A DNA stretch of 64,000 nt, taken from NCBI GenBank assembly GCA_963700475.1, contig CAVOXR010000009.1, positions 1-64,000 of the forward strand, in the 5' to 3' direction. The notes below the pieces were generated by a model. That model saw only the letters and a list, made by a program, of their open reading frames with translations. It did not search any database and was not told the DNA's origin. The translations under genes were made by a program, and so were the position numbers. Origin of the DNA: Prado023 sp963700475 (GTDB lineage Bacteria > Actinomycetota > Actinomycetes > S36-B12 > CAIYMF01). Positions 29,710 to 39,704 of the stretch are shown here, piece by piece (position 1 is the first letter of the stretch; every line of letters starts with the position of its first letter).

Positions 29710-31728
29710 ATGGGACGCTCCCCGATCGCGCGTGCGCGCCGACGCGCCAACGATGACTCCGGCTTCACGCTGGTCGAGGCCGTCGTGGCCCTGTTCGTCC
29801 TGGGCATCATCTTCACCGCCCTGGCGGCCGCCGCCATGGGCTCACTCCGCGCGTCAATGACCGCCCGCGCCGAGCAGCAGGCGATCGACTTCGCAACCGA
29901 GGCGCTGGAGAAGACCAGGGCAGCCGACTACTACTCGTTGGCCAACATCTCGGCCGACGTGTCCGGCGATCCCCGGGTCAGCACCTGCGGATCGGACAAG
30001 TGCATCGATCCGGGTACAGGAACCGCCGAGCCGCTGGTGCTGTCGGACACGGGCTCCGTGAACCCACACGTGAGCGCGGTCAACATCGACCTCGCCAACA
30101 ACGTCACGCATGAACCTCTACACCTACATCACCCGACCGGCCGACTCGACCGCGGACTACAAGCGGGTGACTGTGGTGGCGAAGTGGCAGGTGGCCGGCC
30201 ATCAGCGTGAGCGAGCCGTCTCCAGCCTCGTCACCGTCACCGACCGGGGCCTCCCGCTGCCGGTGTTCAAGCTCACCCCCCTGGGCGGCACGTCGGCCTC
30301 GGTGAACCCCGACACCGATGTCCCGTTCGGCTTCGAGCTCACCAACCAGGGAGCGCCCGACCGGTGGAACCTGTCCTTCACGGGCAGCGCTCCCACGAAG
30401 TGGACCCTCTATCGCGGATGACGGGGACGGGGTCTGGGAGGCCGACACCATCGATGTGCCCGCTGACCAACACGAACTCCGAGGCGGACGCCCTCATCGA
30501 CACGGGCCGCATCGACCCGACCGCCTCCGTGGTCTTCTGGGCGGTGCGCGAGGTGGACGACTCAGATCATTGCCGGGGACTACTGGTCGACACTGACCGT
30601 GACCTCAGCGGCACAGCCGTCGGCGGAGACAGCGACGGCGTCAGTCGACCTCCTCGTGAGGGTCGTCTCATCGGGGACTGCCGTCGTGGTCAACCCCGGC
30701 GGAGGGCAGCAGGGCACGGCGCCCGGAGCCCCGGAGAACCTGCTGGTCACCTCCGGTGACGGGCAGTTGGTCCTGAACTGGACGCCACCTGCGTCCGTGG
30801 GGTCATCGGCGATCACCGACTACGTCGTCTCCTACAAGCTCCAGGGCGGCGCGACATGGACGGTGTTCGACGACGGGGTGTCCACGGCCACCACGCGCGA
30901 CCGATCACGGGCCTCGACGAACAACACGGTCTATGACCTCGCAGTGGCCGCGAAGAACGCCGTCGGGGTTGGGGCCCAGGGGGCGACGGCCGCAGGGGAC
31001 GCCGGTCGGGAGCGAGACCTACGTGACGCCCGATCAAGTGCGCCGCGTCGTCGGCGCCCCCTGCTGGCGAGGCCAACAACGGGTACACGCTGCGCCAGTA
31101 CGCCCTGCACAACCGGTCAGCTGCCAATCCGAGCTGGCCCGGTCCGGGGCTGCCGTCAGCCACCTCGACGATTGGCCAGGGGCTGCCCCTGAGCGCCGCC
31201 GTCGATGGCGCCCAGGTGCCGGCGACGACGAACCTGCCGGTCTACTCCAGCGACATCCTTGCCACGGAACGGGGGCGGATCCTGCTCGCCGGTGGATCCC
31301 TGGCGACCAGCGACACCACGCGCGTCGTGGACTGGCGATCAACGACGGGTAGCAAGGCCTACAAGGGCAAGGCAGTCCTTGTGCTCTGGGTGGCGCCCGT
31401 CACAGGCGACAACGCGACCCTGCCCCTCCAACTGACGGGACAGCTGTACATCCGCAAGTCCAACGGCTCGCTTCAGGCCGAGGGCAGCGCCGTCACGGCG
31501 GTCGTACTCCGCCAACACGTTCGGCGCCTCGGGGTGCGCGGATGGCAGCAGGTGTGGATGGAGTTCAACGTGAACCAGTCCAGCCTCCTGGCGACGAACG
31601 AGTTCATCGGTGTGCGGTGTGGAACTCCGCGACGAGCGGCGACACCAGCAAGATGCAGCGGCGTGAAGGTGGCCTACGACGTCGTCGGCGACTTCCCGTC
31701 CTACCTGACCGTGCCGGAGAAGCCATGA
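29710..31728 (+). CDS. Large minor prepilin with a fibronectin type III domain (frameshifted)
   Basis: About 670 residues when frames are joined. ATG 29,710 gives a leader MGRSPIARARRRANDDSG, then the prepilin helix FTLVEAVVALFVLGIIFTAL with Glu+5. A pilin-like region follows (TARAEQQAIDFATEALEK), then beta-rich segments (30,110-30,720), a fibronectin III domain at about 30,720-30,990 (APGAPENLLVTSGDGQLVLN, SAITDYVVSYKLQGG, NTVYDLAVAAKNAVGVGA), and a C-terminal beta domain (ERGRILLAGGSLATSD to SYLTVPEKP). Breaks lie near 30,110, 30,415, 30,470, 30,570, 30,905, 30,990, 31,060, 31,505, 31,610 and 31,660. Most minor pilins have under 250 residues, so this is a candidate pilus-tip adhesin. The stop overlaps the next ATG. 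Confidence 0.72.
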
Positions 31729-32308
31729 ACCGGCTCTGGATGCGGCTGCGTGCGCAGGCTGGGCATGACTCTGATCGAGCTGCTGGTGGCGATGACGCTG
31801 CTGGGGGTCGTCTCCTCGCTGGTGGTGGTCGGGCGTGCAGCAGGCCGGCCGGGTCCTGACGCACACCGACGACGAGAACCGCGGCCTGCAGGATGCGAAG
31901 GTGATCCTCGACCGGCTCTCCCGCGACATCCGACAGGCACGCGGGGTGGTCTGCGACGGGGCCGGTGGGGACACGTACTGCAAGCAGCACCTGCAGCTGT
32001 GGATCGACGACGACTCGGACTACCTCAACGACCCTGAGGAGATCGTGACCTGGACCCTCGAGGACAACCCGGACGGGGAGCACTTCGACGTCTGGCGGAT
32101 CCAGGGCGTCGCTCCGGCCACACCCACGAAGCGGCTGCAGGCCTCTGCCCTGATCGTGAAGACGCTCTTCTTCTACGACGTGGGGGCCAACACCGATCCG
32201 AGCCCGGCGCGTCTCGTCAGCCTGAAGATGCAGTACGACGCGATCGTCGGCCGCGGCGTCAACATCAAGGAGGCCGCAGTCTCCGTCCGGCTCCGGAACA
32301 AGGGGTGA
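31725..32308 (+). CDS. PilW/GspJ-like minor prepilin (frameshifted)
   Basis: About 193 residues. ATG 31,725 overlaps the previous stop (ATGA). The leader MNRLWMRLRAQAG is followed after one indel (about 31,765) by MTLIELLVAMTLLGVVSSLV, then after another (about 31,835) by QQAGRVLTHTDDENRGLQDA and VILDRLSRDIRQARGVVC, the layout of PilW/PulJ pseudopilins. The C-terminus reads AAVSVRLRNKG. Minor pilins of this kind start pilus assembly and sit at the tip with PilV- and PilX-like partners, which flank it here. Confidence 0.8.
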
Positions 32309-32313
32309 GCGGC

Positions 32314-33767
32314 ATGCTGACCGCAATCCGTAGCCGACTTGCACGATGACGCAGGCATCGGAATGATCCTCGTGATCGGCATCACCGTGTTCGTGGCCGG
32401 GCTGACGGTCACCGCTGCCACCATCGCCCAGAACGGGCTGGGCCAGAGCCGGCAGCGGATCAACTTCGAGCGCTCCATGGCCTCGGCGGAGTCGGGCATC
32501 GACTACGCGCTGGGGCACCTGCAGTACGCATTCGACGAGGCCGAGCGCCGACTACCCGATCCCGGCGAAGGACTTCGCACCCTCCTCGGCAGTGCCCCGT
32601 GGTCGAGATCGAGCTGCCTGACTCTGAAGAACGTGAACGAGAAGCAGTGGGCCAAGCAGCAGCTCAAGACGCTGGTCGAGCACGCACCCCGAGTGCCTGA
32701 TCGACACCCCCGACGGCCAGGTCATGGTGCTCAAGCCCAAGAACCGTGCAGGCGGGGCGGGCATCCAGTACGGGCGCGTCTACGCGATGGGCTGGTCCCC
32801 GGCCTACGGCGAACCTCGCGCCGTGTCCCGCACCGTCAAGGCGGAGTACGTCTTCATGCCCTACCGGCCCAAGCACGCGATCCTCACGGGCCAGTCCCTG
32901 ACCCTGCAGTCGACGAGCACGGACGTCATGGGTGCCTACGGCGTGAATCCGAAGGAGGCCAGCGTCCACACGAACGGCGACCTGACGGTCATCGGCCAGC
33001 CCACCGTGACCGGGCCGGTGAGCTACTCCGGTTCGGCGACCGGCAACTTCACGAACTTCAAGGACGACACCGCCACGAAGAAGAAGGACTTCAGGATCCC
33101 CCGGGTGAGTGCTCGCGCCTTCTACACGAAGGCCCCCATCGTGGACCCGGAGGCCATGCAGACGTGGACCGACCTCTGCCCGAACGGGAAGGCGAAGGCG
33201 CTACTCGCCGGAGGGCCATGTACCGGTGGCGAGTTGAGCCCGAGCCCGTACAAGGGTTGGTCCTACAAGTCCGACACCAGGACGTGGACAGCCTCCAAGG
33301 ACACGGCCAGCGGAACGTACTTCGTCCACGAGGCTGACGTGGCCAACGGCACCGGCAACGGGTCGATCCCGAACATCACGGTCATCGCCTCCTCAGCGGG
33401 GACAGGGCTGCACGGACAAGCAGTACGGCAACATCGTGTGGGACCACTACGACACGCCGGCTCCCGCCTTCACCAACCTGTTCTTCATGGCCGACGGGGA
33501 CCTCTCCGCGACGTCGAACTTCTACTCCGGGCCACGTCCGCCAGGAACACGTGGTCCGGGATGTACGTCGCGGGGGAGGAGATCCTCGTGTGGACCAGTT
33601 CCAGCGGGCTGGTCGGGGCGGTCCTGGCAGCCAACCAGTGCCCCAGCGACACGGGTCCGGTGGCGAGCAACGAGGTCCAGGGCCAGATCGTCAAGTTCGA
33701 TCCCAAGTCCGAGTCCCCGTTCTCCAGCCTCATCTCCACAACCCTCTGGCTGGAATACGTGGGCTGA
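32314..33767 (+). CDS. PilX-like minor pilus protein (frameshifted)
   Basis: About 480 residues from ATG 32,314. After an indel near 32,348 the N-terminal helix reads GMILVIGITVFVAGLTVTAA, lacking Glu+5 as is common in PilX-type proteins. Then come QSRQRINFERSMASAESGID, an internal region with a run of beta-strand repeats (LTGQSLTLQSTSTDVMGAYG, VHTNGDLTVIGQPTVTG), and a C-terminal domain ending SSLISTTLWLEYVG. Further breaks lie near 32,550, 32,600, 32,690, 33,410 and 33,530. It lies 5 bases after the PilW-like gene and before the prepilin peptidase, so it probably belongs to the same operon. Exact binding role unknown. Confidence 0.7.
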
Positions 33768-33795
33768 GCCCGAACCACTGACAGAATCGCCGATC

Positions 33796-34588
33796 GTGGA
33801 TCCCGTCGAGGTTGTGGCCGTCGTCTTCATCACCCTCGCGGGCCTGGCGATCGGGTCGTTCCTGAACGTCGTGATCTGGCGCGTGCCACGGGGGGAGTCG
33901 ATCGTCTCGCCGCCGTCGCACTGCCCGCAGTGCGACGCCGAGATCCGCGGCCGCGACAACATCCCGGTGCTGTCCTGGCTGATCCTGCGGGGGAGGTGCC
34001 GGGACTGCGGGGCGCACATCAGCGCCCGATACCCAGGGGTCGAGCTGCTGACGGGGGCGCTGTTCCTGCTGATGACGCTCACGCTTCGGCCTCACGTGGG
34101 AGCTGCCCGCCTACCTCTACCTGACCGCCGTGGGCGTCGCCCTGGCGTTCATCGACCTGGACACCAAGCGCCTGCCCAACGTCCTGACCCTGCCGTCCTA
34201 CCCGATCGTGGCCGGCCTCCTGCTCATCCCTGCGGTCGTCTACAGCCAATGGGGTGACTTCGGTCGCGCCATGCTGGGCGGGCTCGGCCTCTTCGTCTTC
34301 TACCTGCTCCTCGCACTCGTGTACCCAGCGGGCATGGGCATGGGCGACGTCAAGCTCTCCGGCACCCTGGGCATGGCCCTGGCATGGCTCGGCTGGGGGG
34401 AGTGGCTGGTGGGCAGCTTCCTGGCCTTCCTGCTCGGTGCGTTCGTCGGCCTGGGAATGATGCTGTTCCGAGGCGCTGGTCGGAAGTCGGCGATCCCGTT
34501 CGGCCCCTTCATGCTCGGCGGGGCGCTGCTGGGCATCCTGCTGGGGCCGGCGATCGCCGACTGGTACGTGGGCCAGCTCGGCGTCTGA
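33796..34588 (+). CDS. pilD: Prepilin peptidase / leader peptidase PilD (one frameshift)
   Basis: PilD is the membrane aspartic protease that removes prepilin leaders at the Gly-Phe bond and N-methylates the new N-terminus. About 264 residues from GTG 33,796. Visible: GSFLNVVIWRVPRGESIVSP, the zinc tetracysteine (CPQC and CRDC), and the catalytic aspartates in FIDLDTKRLP and GMGDVKLSG, with further membrane helices to the C-terminus. An indel near 34,090 breaks the frame. All prepilins in the locus are expected substrates. Confidence 0.93.
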
Positions 34589-34655
34589 CGGCCCTCCGGC
34601 GCCCCCTCGCGAGGTGACTCAGGCAGATTCCGGCACATCTTCTGGTGTCACCCGT

Positions 34656-34681
34656 TCAAGTGACCCTCTCCGAAGGCCGAT
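34656..34681 (+). promoter_or_regulatory. Sigma-28-like promoter box before pilM
   Basis: TCAAGT, 16 bases, CGATTC, with -10 half GCCGATTC. It lies 35 bases before the pilM start and after the pilD stop, so it would drive pilMNO and the PilP-like gene as a separate operon. Confidence 0.58.
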
Positions 34682-34715
34682 TCCCTCCTCAGCGCCATAC
34701 TGAGGAGGCACCATC

Positions 34716-35774
34716 GTGGGTCGACGAACCGCCATCGGACTGGACATCGGGACGTCCAGCGTCCGGGCCGCAGAGCTCGCTCTGCGCTCGTCCGGACCCG
34801 AGCTCGTGCACTTCGGCCAGATCGCCCTTCCCGAGGGCACCCTGCGCGACGGCGAGGTCGTCGACCAGGCCGCCGTCACCGAGGCCATCAAGGAACTGTG
34901 GGCCGGGGTGAAGTTCTCCCACAAGAAGGTGACCGTTGGGGTCGCCAACCCCCGGGTCGTCGTCCGCCAGGTCGAGGTTCCCTACCTGACCGGTGACGAA
35001 CTCCGCAAGGCCCTTCCACTGCTTGTCGGCGATCAGGTGCCCATCGACACCGACCAGGCCGTGCTCGACTTCGCCCCCCTCGAGGAGATCCGCTCCAGCG
35101 ACGGCGCTCGCTCGCTCAGCGGGCTGCTGGTCGCCGGAGTCGAGGAGATGATCATCCGCTCGGTCGACGCGGTGATCGCCGCAGGCCTCAACCCGACCGT
35201 CGTGGACCTCAACTCGTTCGCGGTACTCCGGGCGATCGCCAGGACACCGGGGCTCGGACTGAACGCCCGGCCCGAGGCCGTGGTCGACATCGGCGCAGAC
35301 CTGACCAACATCATCGTCCACGAGAACGGCATCCCGCGCTTCGTGCGCATCCTGCTCTCGGGTGGCCGCCAGGTGACCCAGGCCCTCGTCAACGACCTGG
35401 GGATGTCACTGATCGATGCCGAGCAGACCAAGCGCGAGGTGGGGCTCGCGGAGGAGACCGGGCCGATGGCTCCGGCGATCCGCATCATGAGTAGGGCCGC
35501 CTTGGAGCTCATCGAGGAGATCCGCGGGTCGCTTGACTACTACTCGGCGACCTCGACCAACGGGTCGGTCACGCGGGTCGTGCTCTCCGGCGGCGGCGCC
35601 CGGCTGAACGGGTTCCCCGAGCGGCTCGCCGATCGCCTGCGAGTTCCGGTGGAGGTCGGGTCGACTCTCTCTGGCCTGTCAGTCGGGGGCACCGGACTGT
35701 CGCCGGCACAGCTCAACTACGTCGATCCGATCGCGGCTGTGCCCGTCGGTCTTGCCCTCGGGGGTGTGTCATGA
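34716..35774 (+). CDS. pilM: Type IV pilus assembly protein PilM
   Basis: PilM is the cytoplasmic actin-like protein that binds the PilN N-terminus and links the motor to the envelope complex. 352 residues from GTG 34,716 with GAGGAGG upstream. Actin/FtsA-fold motifs: AIGLDIGTSSVRAAEL at the N-terminus, VVDIGADLTNIIVHENG, and VVLSGGGARLNGFPERLADR. PilM signatures YLTGDELRKALPLLVGDQVP and LDYYSATSTNGSV are present. The frame is intact. Its last codons overlap the pilN ATG, indicating coupled translation. Confidence 0.95.
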   Translation: MGRRTAIGLDIGTSSVRAAELALRSSGPELVHFGQIALPEGTLRDGEVVDQAAVTEAIKELWAGVKFSHKKVTVGVANPRVVVRQVEVPYLTGDELRKALPLLVGDQVPIDTDQAVLDFAPLEEIRSSDGARSLSGLLVAGVEEMIIRSVDAVIAAGLNPTVVDLNSFAVLRAIARTPGLGLNARPEAVVDIGADLTNIIVHENGIPRFVRILLSGGRQVTQALVNDLGMSLIDAEQTKREVGLAEETGPMAPAIRIMSRAALELIEEIRGSLDYYSATSTNGSVTRVVLSGGGARLNGFPERLADRLRVPVEVGSTLSGLSVGGTGLSPAQLNYVDPIAAVPVGLALGGVS

Positions 35775-36580
35775 GGCTGTCCCGTGGCCGTGGGGGAAGC
35801 CCCGAGGCGAACGAGCCGATGGAGGTCGGCGACGTGGAGTTCGTCGATGCGCCCCCCGGTGATCTGCTCGTGGAGGAGGTCCCGACGTCCGACACCGTGA
35901 CGGTCCTCGCCGCGGTCAACCTGCTCCCCAAGACCTACGCCCAGCGGGCGGCCGTCAAGCGGGCCAAGATCTTCGCGGCCATCGCGGTCGTGATCGCCCT
36001 GCTGCTGGCGCTGCTCGGGTGGCTGATCGCGACGCAGAAGCAGAGCGCCGCCCAGGAGTCCCTGGACGCCGCGACCGCTGAGCGCACGCTGCTCACCGCC
36101 GAGGCGGCCCAGTACTCCGAGGTTCCCAAGGTCTTCTCAGCCGTCGCGGATGCGCAGGCCCAGTTGCGGCTTGCCATGGGCAACGAGGTCCGGTGGTCCT
36201 TCTTCCTCAATGACCTCGCCCTCACCATGCCCAGCGGGGTCTCGCTGGACACGCTGGCCGTCACGTCGCCCGCTCCTGGGGCGCCCACACAGGCGACCGC
36301 CCCATCGTCGGCCGGTGCCTCGACTCCCACGGACCCGACGTCAGGTGCCGGAGTCCCCGGCCTGGGCACGATGAACGTGTCGGCCAAGGCCTTCACCTAC
36401 AACTCGGTGGCCAACTGGCTGGACTCCCTGGCCAAGCTCCCCACCATCGCCGATCCCTACGTGGGCAGCCTCACAGCCGGCACCGAGGAGGGGACCAAGA
36501 TCGTCACCTTCAGCTCCACGGGCAACGTGACTGCTGAGGCCCTGTCGAAGCGCTACCAGGACGAGGAGGTCGCGCCATGA
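35771..36580 (+). CDS. pilN: Type IV pilus assembly protein PilN
   Basis: Bitopic inner-membrane protein of the PilMNO complex. 269 residues. The cytoplasmic N-terminus contains VNLLPKTYAQ (the INLLP-type motif that docks into PilM, about residue 45). One membrane helix (IFAAIAVVIALLLALLGWLI) is followed by a coiled coil and a periplasmic ferredoxin-like domain with a Thr/Ser/Pro-rich insert (about residues 175-195). It has a longer N-terminal tail than proteobacterial PilN. Start and stop overlap pilM and pilO by 4 bases each. Confidence 0.92.
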   Translation: MRLSRGRGGSPEANEPMEVGDVEFVDAPPGDLLVEEVPTSDTVTVLAAVNLLPKTYAQRAAVKRAKIFAAIAVVIALLLALLGWLIATQKQSAAQESLDAATAERTLLTAEAAQYSEVPKVFSAVADAQAQLRLAMGNEVRWSFFLNDLALTMPSGVSLDTLAVTSPAPGAPTQATAPSSAGASTPTDPTSGAGVPGLGTMNVSAKAFTYNSVANWLDSLAKLPTIADPYVGSLTAGTEEGTKIVTFSSTGNVTAEALSKRYQDEEVAP

Positions 36581-37300
36581 CCCTCAGCCCGCGGATGTGG
36601 AGGGTGGGCGGGATCGCCGCGGCAGTCCTGCTGCTGGTCGGTGCGTGGTTCGCTCTCATCAGCCCGACGATGCAGAAGGCTGCCGCCCTCGACGTGGAGA
36701 CGGCGAGCCAGCAGGCCGCGTCCGAGCAGCTGCGATCACGGATCTCCCTGCTCAAGAAGCAGAGCGAGGAGCTTCCTGCCCAGGAGGCGATCCTGGCTGA
36801 GATCCAGCAGCGGATGCCACCGACTGTGGCGCTGCCGACCCTCATCCGGAACCTGACGACGGTCGCCAAGAACGCCAACGTGATCGTGGCTTCGGTCACT
36901 CCCGGCCGGCCCACGCCGATCGCTGCGCCGGTCGTGGCGGCTGCCGCCTCCCCCCGACACGGAGTCCAGCTCGACCGATGATTCTGCGGACTCCAGCACC
37001 GATGTCTCAGAGCCGGTTGCGCCAGCAACTCCCCAGGTGCAGGCCGTGAGCCTGAACATCTCCGCCTGTGGGACCTTCGCCCAGCTGCGCAACTACCTGC
37101 GCGAGGTCGAGTCGATGCAGCGGGTGGCCCTGGTGTCGAACGTGTCGATCTCGAGGGGTTCGTGCGCCGAGGGCTCCGCCGAGGACGACCTGACCGCCAC
37201 CATCACGGCCAACGTCTTCACGCTCCCCAATGCCAACGCCGACTCGACTGAGGCCGACGCGGACTCGACCGAGGACACGAAGGGTGACTCCAATGAGTGA
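36577..37300 (+). CDS. pilO: Type IV pilus assembly protein PilO (one frameshift)
   Basis: Inner-membrane partner of PilN. About 240 residues: a short tail, one membrane helix (VGGIAAAVLLLVGAWFALI), a coiled coil (QAASEQLRSRISLLKKQSEE), then LPTLIRNLTTVAKNANVIV and the periplasmic domain with YLREVESMQRVALVSNVSIS. The frame breaks at a run of six C near 36,952, a clear homopolymer error. A Ser/Thr/Asp-rich insert and an acidic tail (ADSTEADADSTED) are present. The stop overlaps the next ATG by several bases. Confidence 0.9.
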
Positions 37301-37937
37301 GCAGATCCTCGAGCGGACGTCGACGAGTTCGGGGTCCTCGATGCCGTCGATGCTGGATTCGCCCACGGAGGCTGCACCCAAGCAGAAGCGGACCTTCATG
37401 GTCGTGGCACTGGCGATCGTTGCGGGCCTCGTGGTGGGCGGCATGGCACTGTTCGTCATGCAGCCGGGCACCGACGATGAACTGCTCGGCCCGGTTCCCT
37501 CGGCGCAAGCCGCTGGAGGCGCGGCGGCAGCCCAGGAGGAGGCCCAGGCAGAACAGGATGCCGCAGCCGAGCAGGTCACTGCCAAGACGAAGGTCCGGCT
37601 CACCAGCCGCGACCCGTTCGCGCCACTGGTCGCCAAGCCGGCACCGGCACCTGCGCCCGTCGCAGCTCCGGCAGCACCGGCGGCCGACGCAGCCTCCTCG
37701 TCCTCCTCGTCGTCCTCCTCCGGCGCCAAGGGCGGCACCATCTCCGCCCTGTCGATCTCGCCCCTGGGCAACTCCGTGAAGCTCAAGCTGGATGGCAAGA
37801 AGTACACGGTCGACGAGGGTGAGCAGTTCGCGAAGTCCTACCGGCTCTACGACATCTTCAACGCCAACTGCGCGGGCTTCCTCTACGGCGACCAGAACGC
37901 GGTCGTCTGCGAGGGCGACTCGGTCTCGATCGGCTGA
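37293..37937 (+). CDS. Membrane-anchored periplasmic protein, probably PilP-like
   Basis: 214 residues from ATG 37,293. One membrane helix (TFMVVALAIVAGLVVGGMAL), a long Ala/Gln/Glu and Pro/Ala linker with a run of nine Ser, a conserved VRLTSRDPFAPLV, and a small C-terminal beta domain (LKLDGKKYTVDEGEQFAKSY). Order and layout match PilP, which links PilNO to the outer parts of the machine in diderms. As this host is a monoderm with no PilQ gene in view, its partner is unclear. The name is inferred from position. Confidence 0.6.
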   Translation: MSEQILERTSTSSGSSMPSMLDSPTEAAPKQKRTFMVVALAIVAGLVVGGMALFVMQPGTDDELLGPVPSAQAAGGAAAAQEEAQAEQDAAAEQVTAKTKVRLTSRDPFAPLVAKPAPAPAPVAAPAAPAADAASSSSSSSSSGAKGGTISALSISPLGNSVKLKLDGKKYTVDEGEQFAKSYRLYDIFNANCAGFLYGDQNAVVCEGDSVSIG

Positions 37938-37990
37938 TCCGCCGCTCGCGTGCTGGATCCGGCGTCGCTCCGGCATGACAGAATCGGGCA

Positions 37991-39176
37991 ATGCTTCGAT
38001 GGTTGACCGCCGGCGAGTCGCACGGCCAGGCCCTTGTGGGCGTGCTCGAGGGCATGCCCGCCGATGTCGCGATCACGACCGCGGACATCGCCCGTGAGCT
38101 GCAGCGCCGGCGTCTCGGCGTCGGTCGCGGCGCCCGGATGAAGTTCGAGGCCGACGAGATCCGCGTGATCGGCGGCGTCCGGCACGGGCGCACGATGGGT
38201 GGCCCGGTCGCGATCGAGGTGGGCAACAGCGAGTGGCCGAAGTGGGTCGAGGTGATGTCCTCGGACCCGGTCGATGCCGACGTCCTGGACGCGCAGGCCC
38301 GCAACGCGCCCCTGACCCGCCCCCGCCCCGGGCACGCCGACCTCGCCGGGATGCAGAAGTACGGCTTCGACGAGTCACGCCCGATCCTTGAGCGCGCCTC
38401 TGCTCGGGAGACCGCGGCGCGGGTGGCCCTCGGAGCAGTGGCGAAGGCGTTCCTGCACGACGTGCTGGGAGCAAGCGTCATCAGCCACGTGGTGGAGATC
38501 GGCACCGTGGCAGTGCCGTCGGGCACGCCCCTGCCCACGCCGGCCGACCTCGACGTCGATCGATGCCGACCCTGCCCGGTGTGCCGACCCGGCCACCGCC
38601 GCCCTCATGGCCGAGGAGGTTGAGGCTGCTCGCCGCGACGGCGACACCCTCGGGGGCATCGTGGAGGTGCTGGTCGACAACCTCCCACCCGGACTCGGCT
38701 CGCACGTGCACTGGGACCGCCGCCTCGACTCCCGGCTCGCGGGCGCGCTCATGGGGATCCAGGCGATCAAGGGCGTGGAGGTCGGCGACGGCTTCGAGCT
38801 CGCCCGCACCCGCGGTTCGCTCGCCCACGACGAGATCCTCCCGGACGGGCCCGGCAAGGTGCGCCGTGCGTCGGGTCGCGCCGGTGGGACCGAGGGCGGG
38901 ATGAGCACCGGCGAGCTGCTGCGCGTGCGTGCGGCCATGAAGCCGATTGCCACCGTCCCGCGGGCCCTGCGCACGGTCGATGTCGCCACCGGCGAGGAGG
39001 CGCGCGCCAACAACCAGCGCTCCGATGTCTGCGCGGTGCCAGCCGCTGGTGTGGTTGCTGAGGCGATGGTCGCCCTCGTCGTGGCCGACGCCGTGCTGGA
39101 GAAGTTCGGCGGCGACAGCGTGGCCGAGACCCGCCGCAACGTCGAGGGGTACCTGGCGGGGCTGGCCATCCGATGA
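37991..39176 (+). CDS. aroC: Chorismate synthase (frameshift near 38,560)
   Basis: AroC makes chorismate from 5-enolpyruvylshikimate 3-phosphate with reduced FMN, the last shikimate step. About 394 residues from ATG 37,991 (MLRWLTAGESHGQALVGVLE). Visible: RQ-type loop LQRRRLGVGRGARM, RPGHADLAG, ERASARETAARVALGAVAK, and the C-terminal NNQRSDVCAVPAAGVVAEAM. One indel near 38,560 moves the frame. It overlaps aroK by 4 bases, which opens a tight aroC-aroK-aroB series. Confidence 0.95.
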
Positions 39177-39676
39177 GCGGACCCGTCGTCGTGCTCGTCG
39201 GGGTGCCGGGCGCGGGCAAGTCGACCGTGGGCAGGCGCTGGCCGAACGGCTGGGAGTCAGTTTCCGCGACACCGACGAGGACGTGGAATCGACCACCGGA
39301 CGGGCGATCGCCGACATCTTCATCGACTCCGGGGAGCCGGAGTTCCGCCGGTCTGGAGGCCGCAGCCGTGGCCGCCGCGCTCGCCGAGCACGACGGGGTC
39401 CTCGCACTCGGCGGGGGAGCGGTGATCGACGCCGCGACCCGGGCTCTCCTGGTCGGCGGCCCCGTGGTGTGGCTGCGCGTCGGACTCGCGGCCGCCTCGC
39501 AGCGCGCAGGCCTGTCGGGTGCCCGACCGGTCCTCTTGGGCAACGTACGTGCCCAGATGAAGGCCCTGATGGATGCGCGCGCCCCGCTCTACACCGAGGT
39601 GGCCCGACTGATCGTGGACACCGACGACCTCTCGGTCGACGACACGGTGGAGGCGATCCTCATGGGCTCGACCTGA
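39173..39676 (+). CDS. aroK: Shikimate kinase (frameshifted)
   Basis: AroK phosphorylates shikimate with ATP. About 167 residues from ATG 39,173. P-loop GVPGAGKSTVG, then after an indel near 39,235 the shikimate-binding RDTDEDVESTTGRAIADIF and EPEFR, then after another near 39,353 VLALGGGAVIDAATRALL, LSGARPVLLG and APLYTEVA. Both breaks lie in conserved motifs, so they are sequence errors. It lies 28 bases before aroB. Confidence 0.93.
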   Translation: MSGPVVVLVGVPGAGKSTVGRRWPNGWESVSATPTRTWNRPPDGRSPTSSSTPGSRSSAGLEAAAVAAALAEHDGVLALGGGAVIDAATRALLVGGPVVWLRVGLAAASQRAGLSGARPVLLGNVRAQMKALMDARAPLYTEVARLIVDTDDLSVDDTVEAILMGST

Positions 39677-39704
39677 GCACCGACACGGATCAAGAGACGC
39701 AGTC

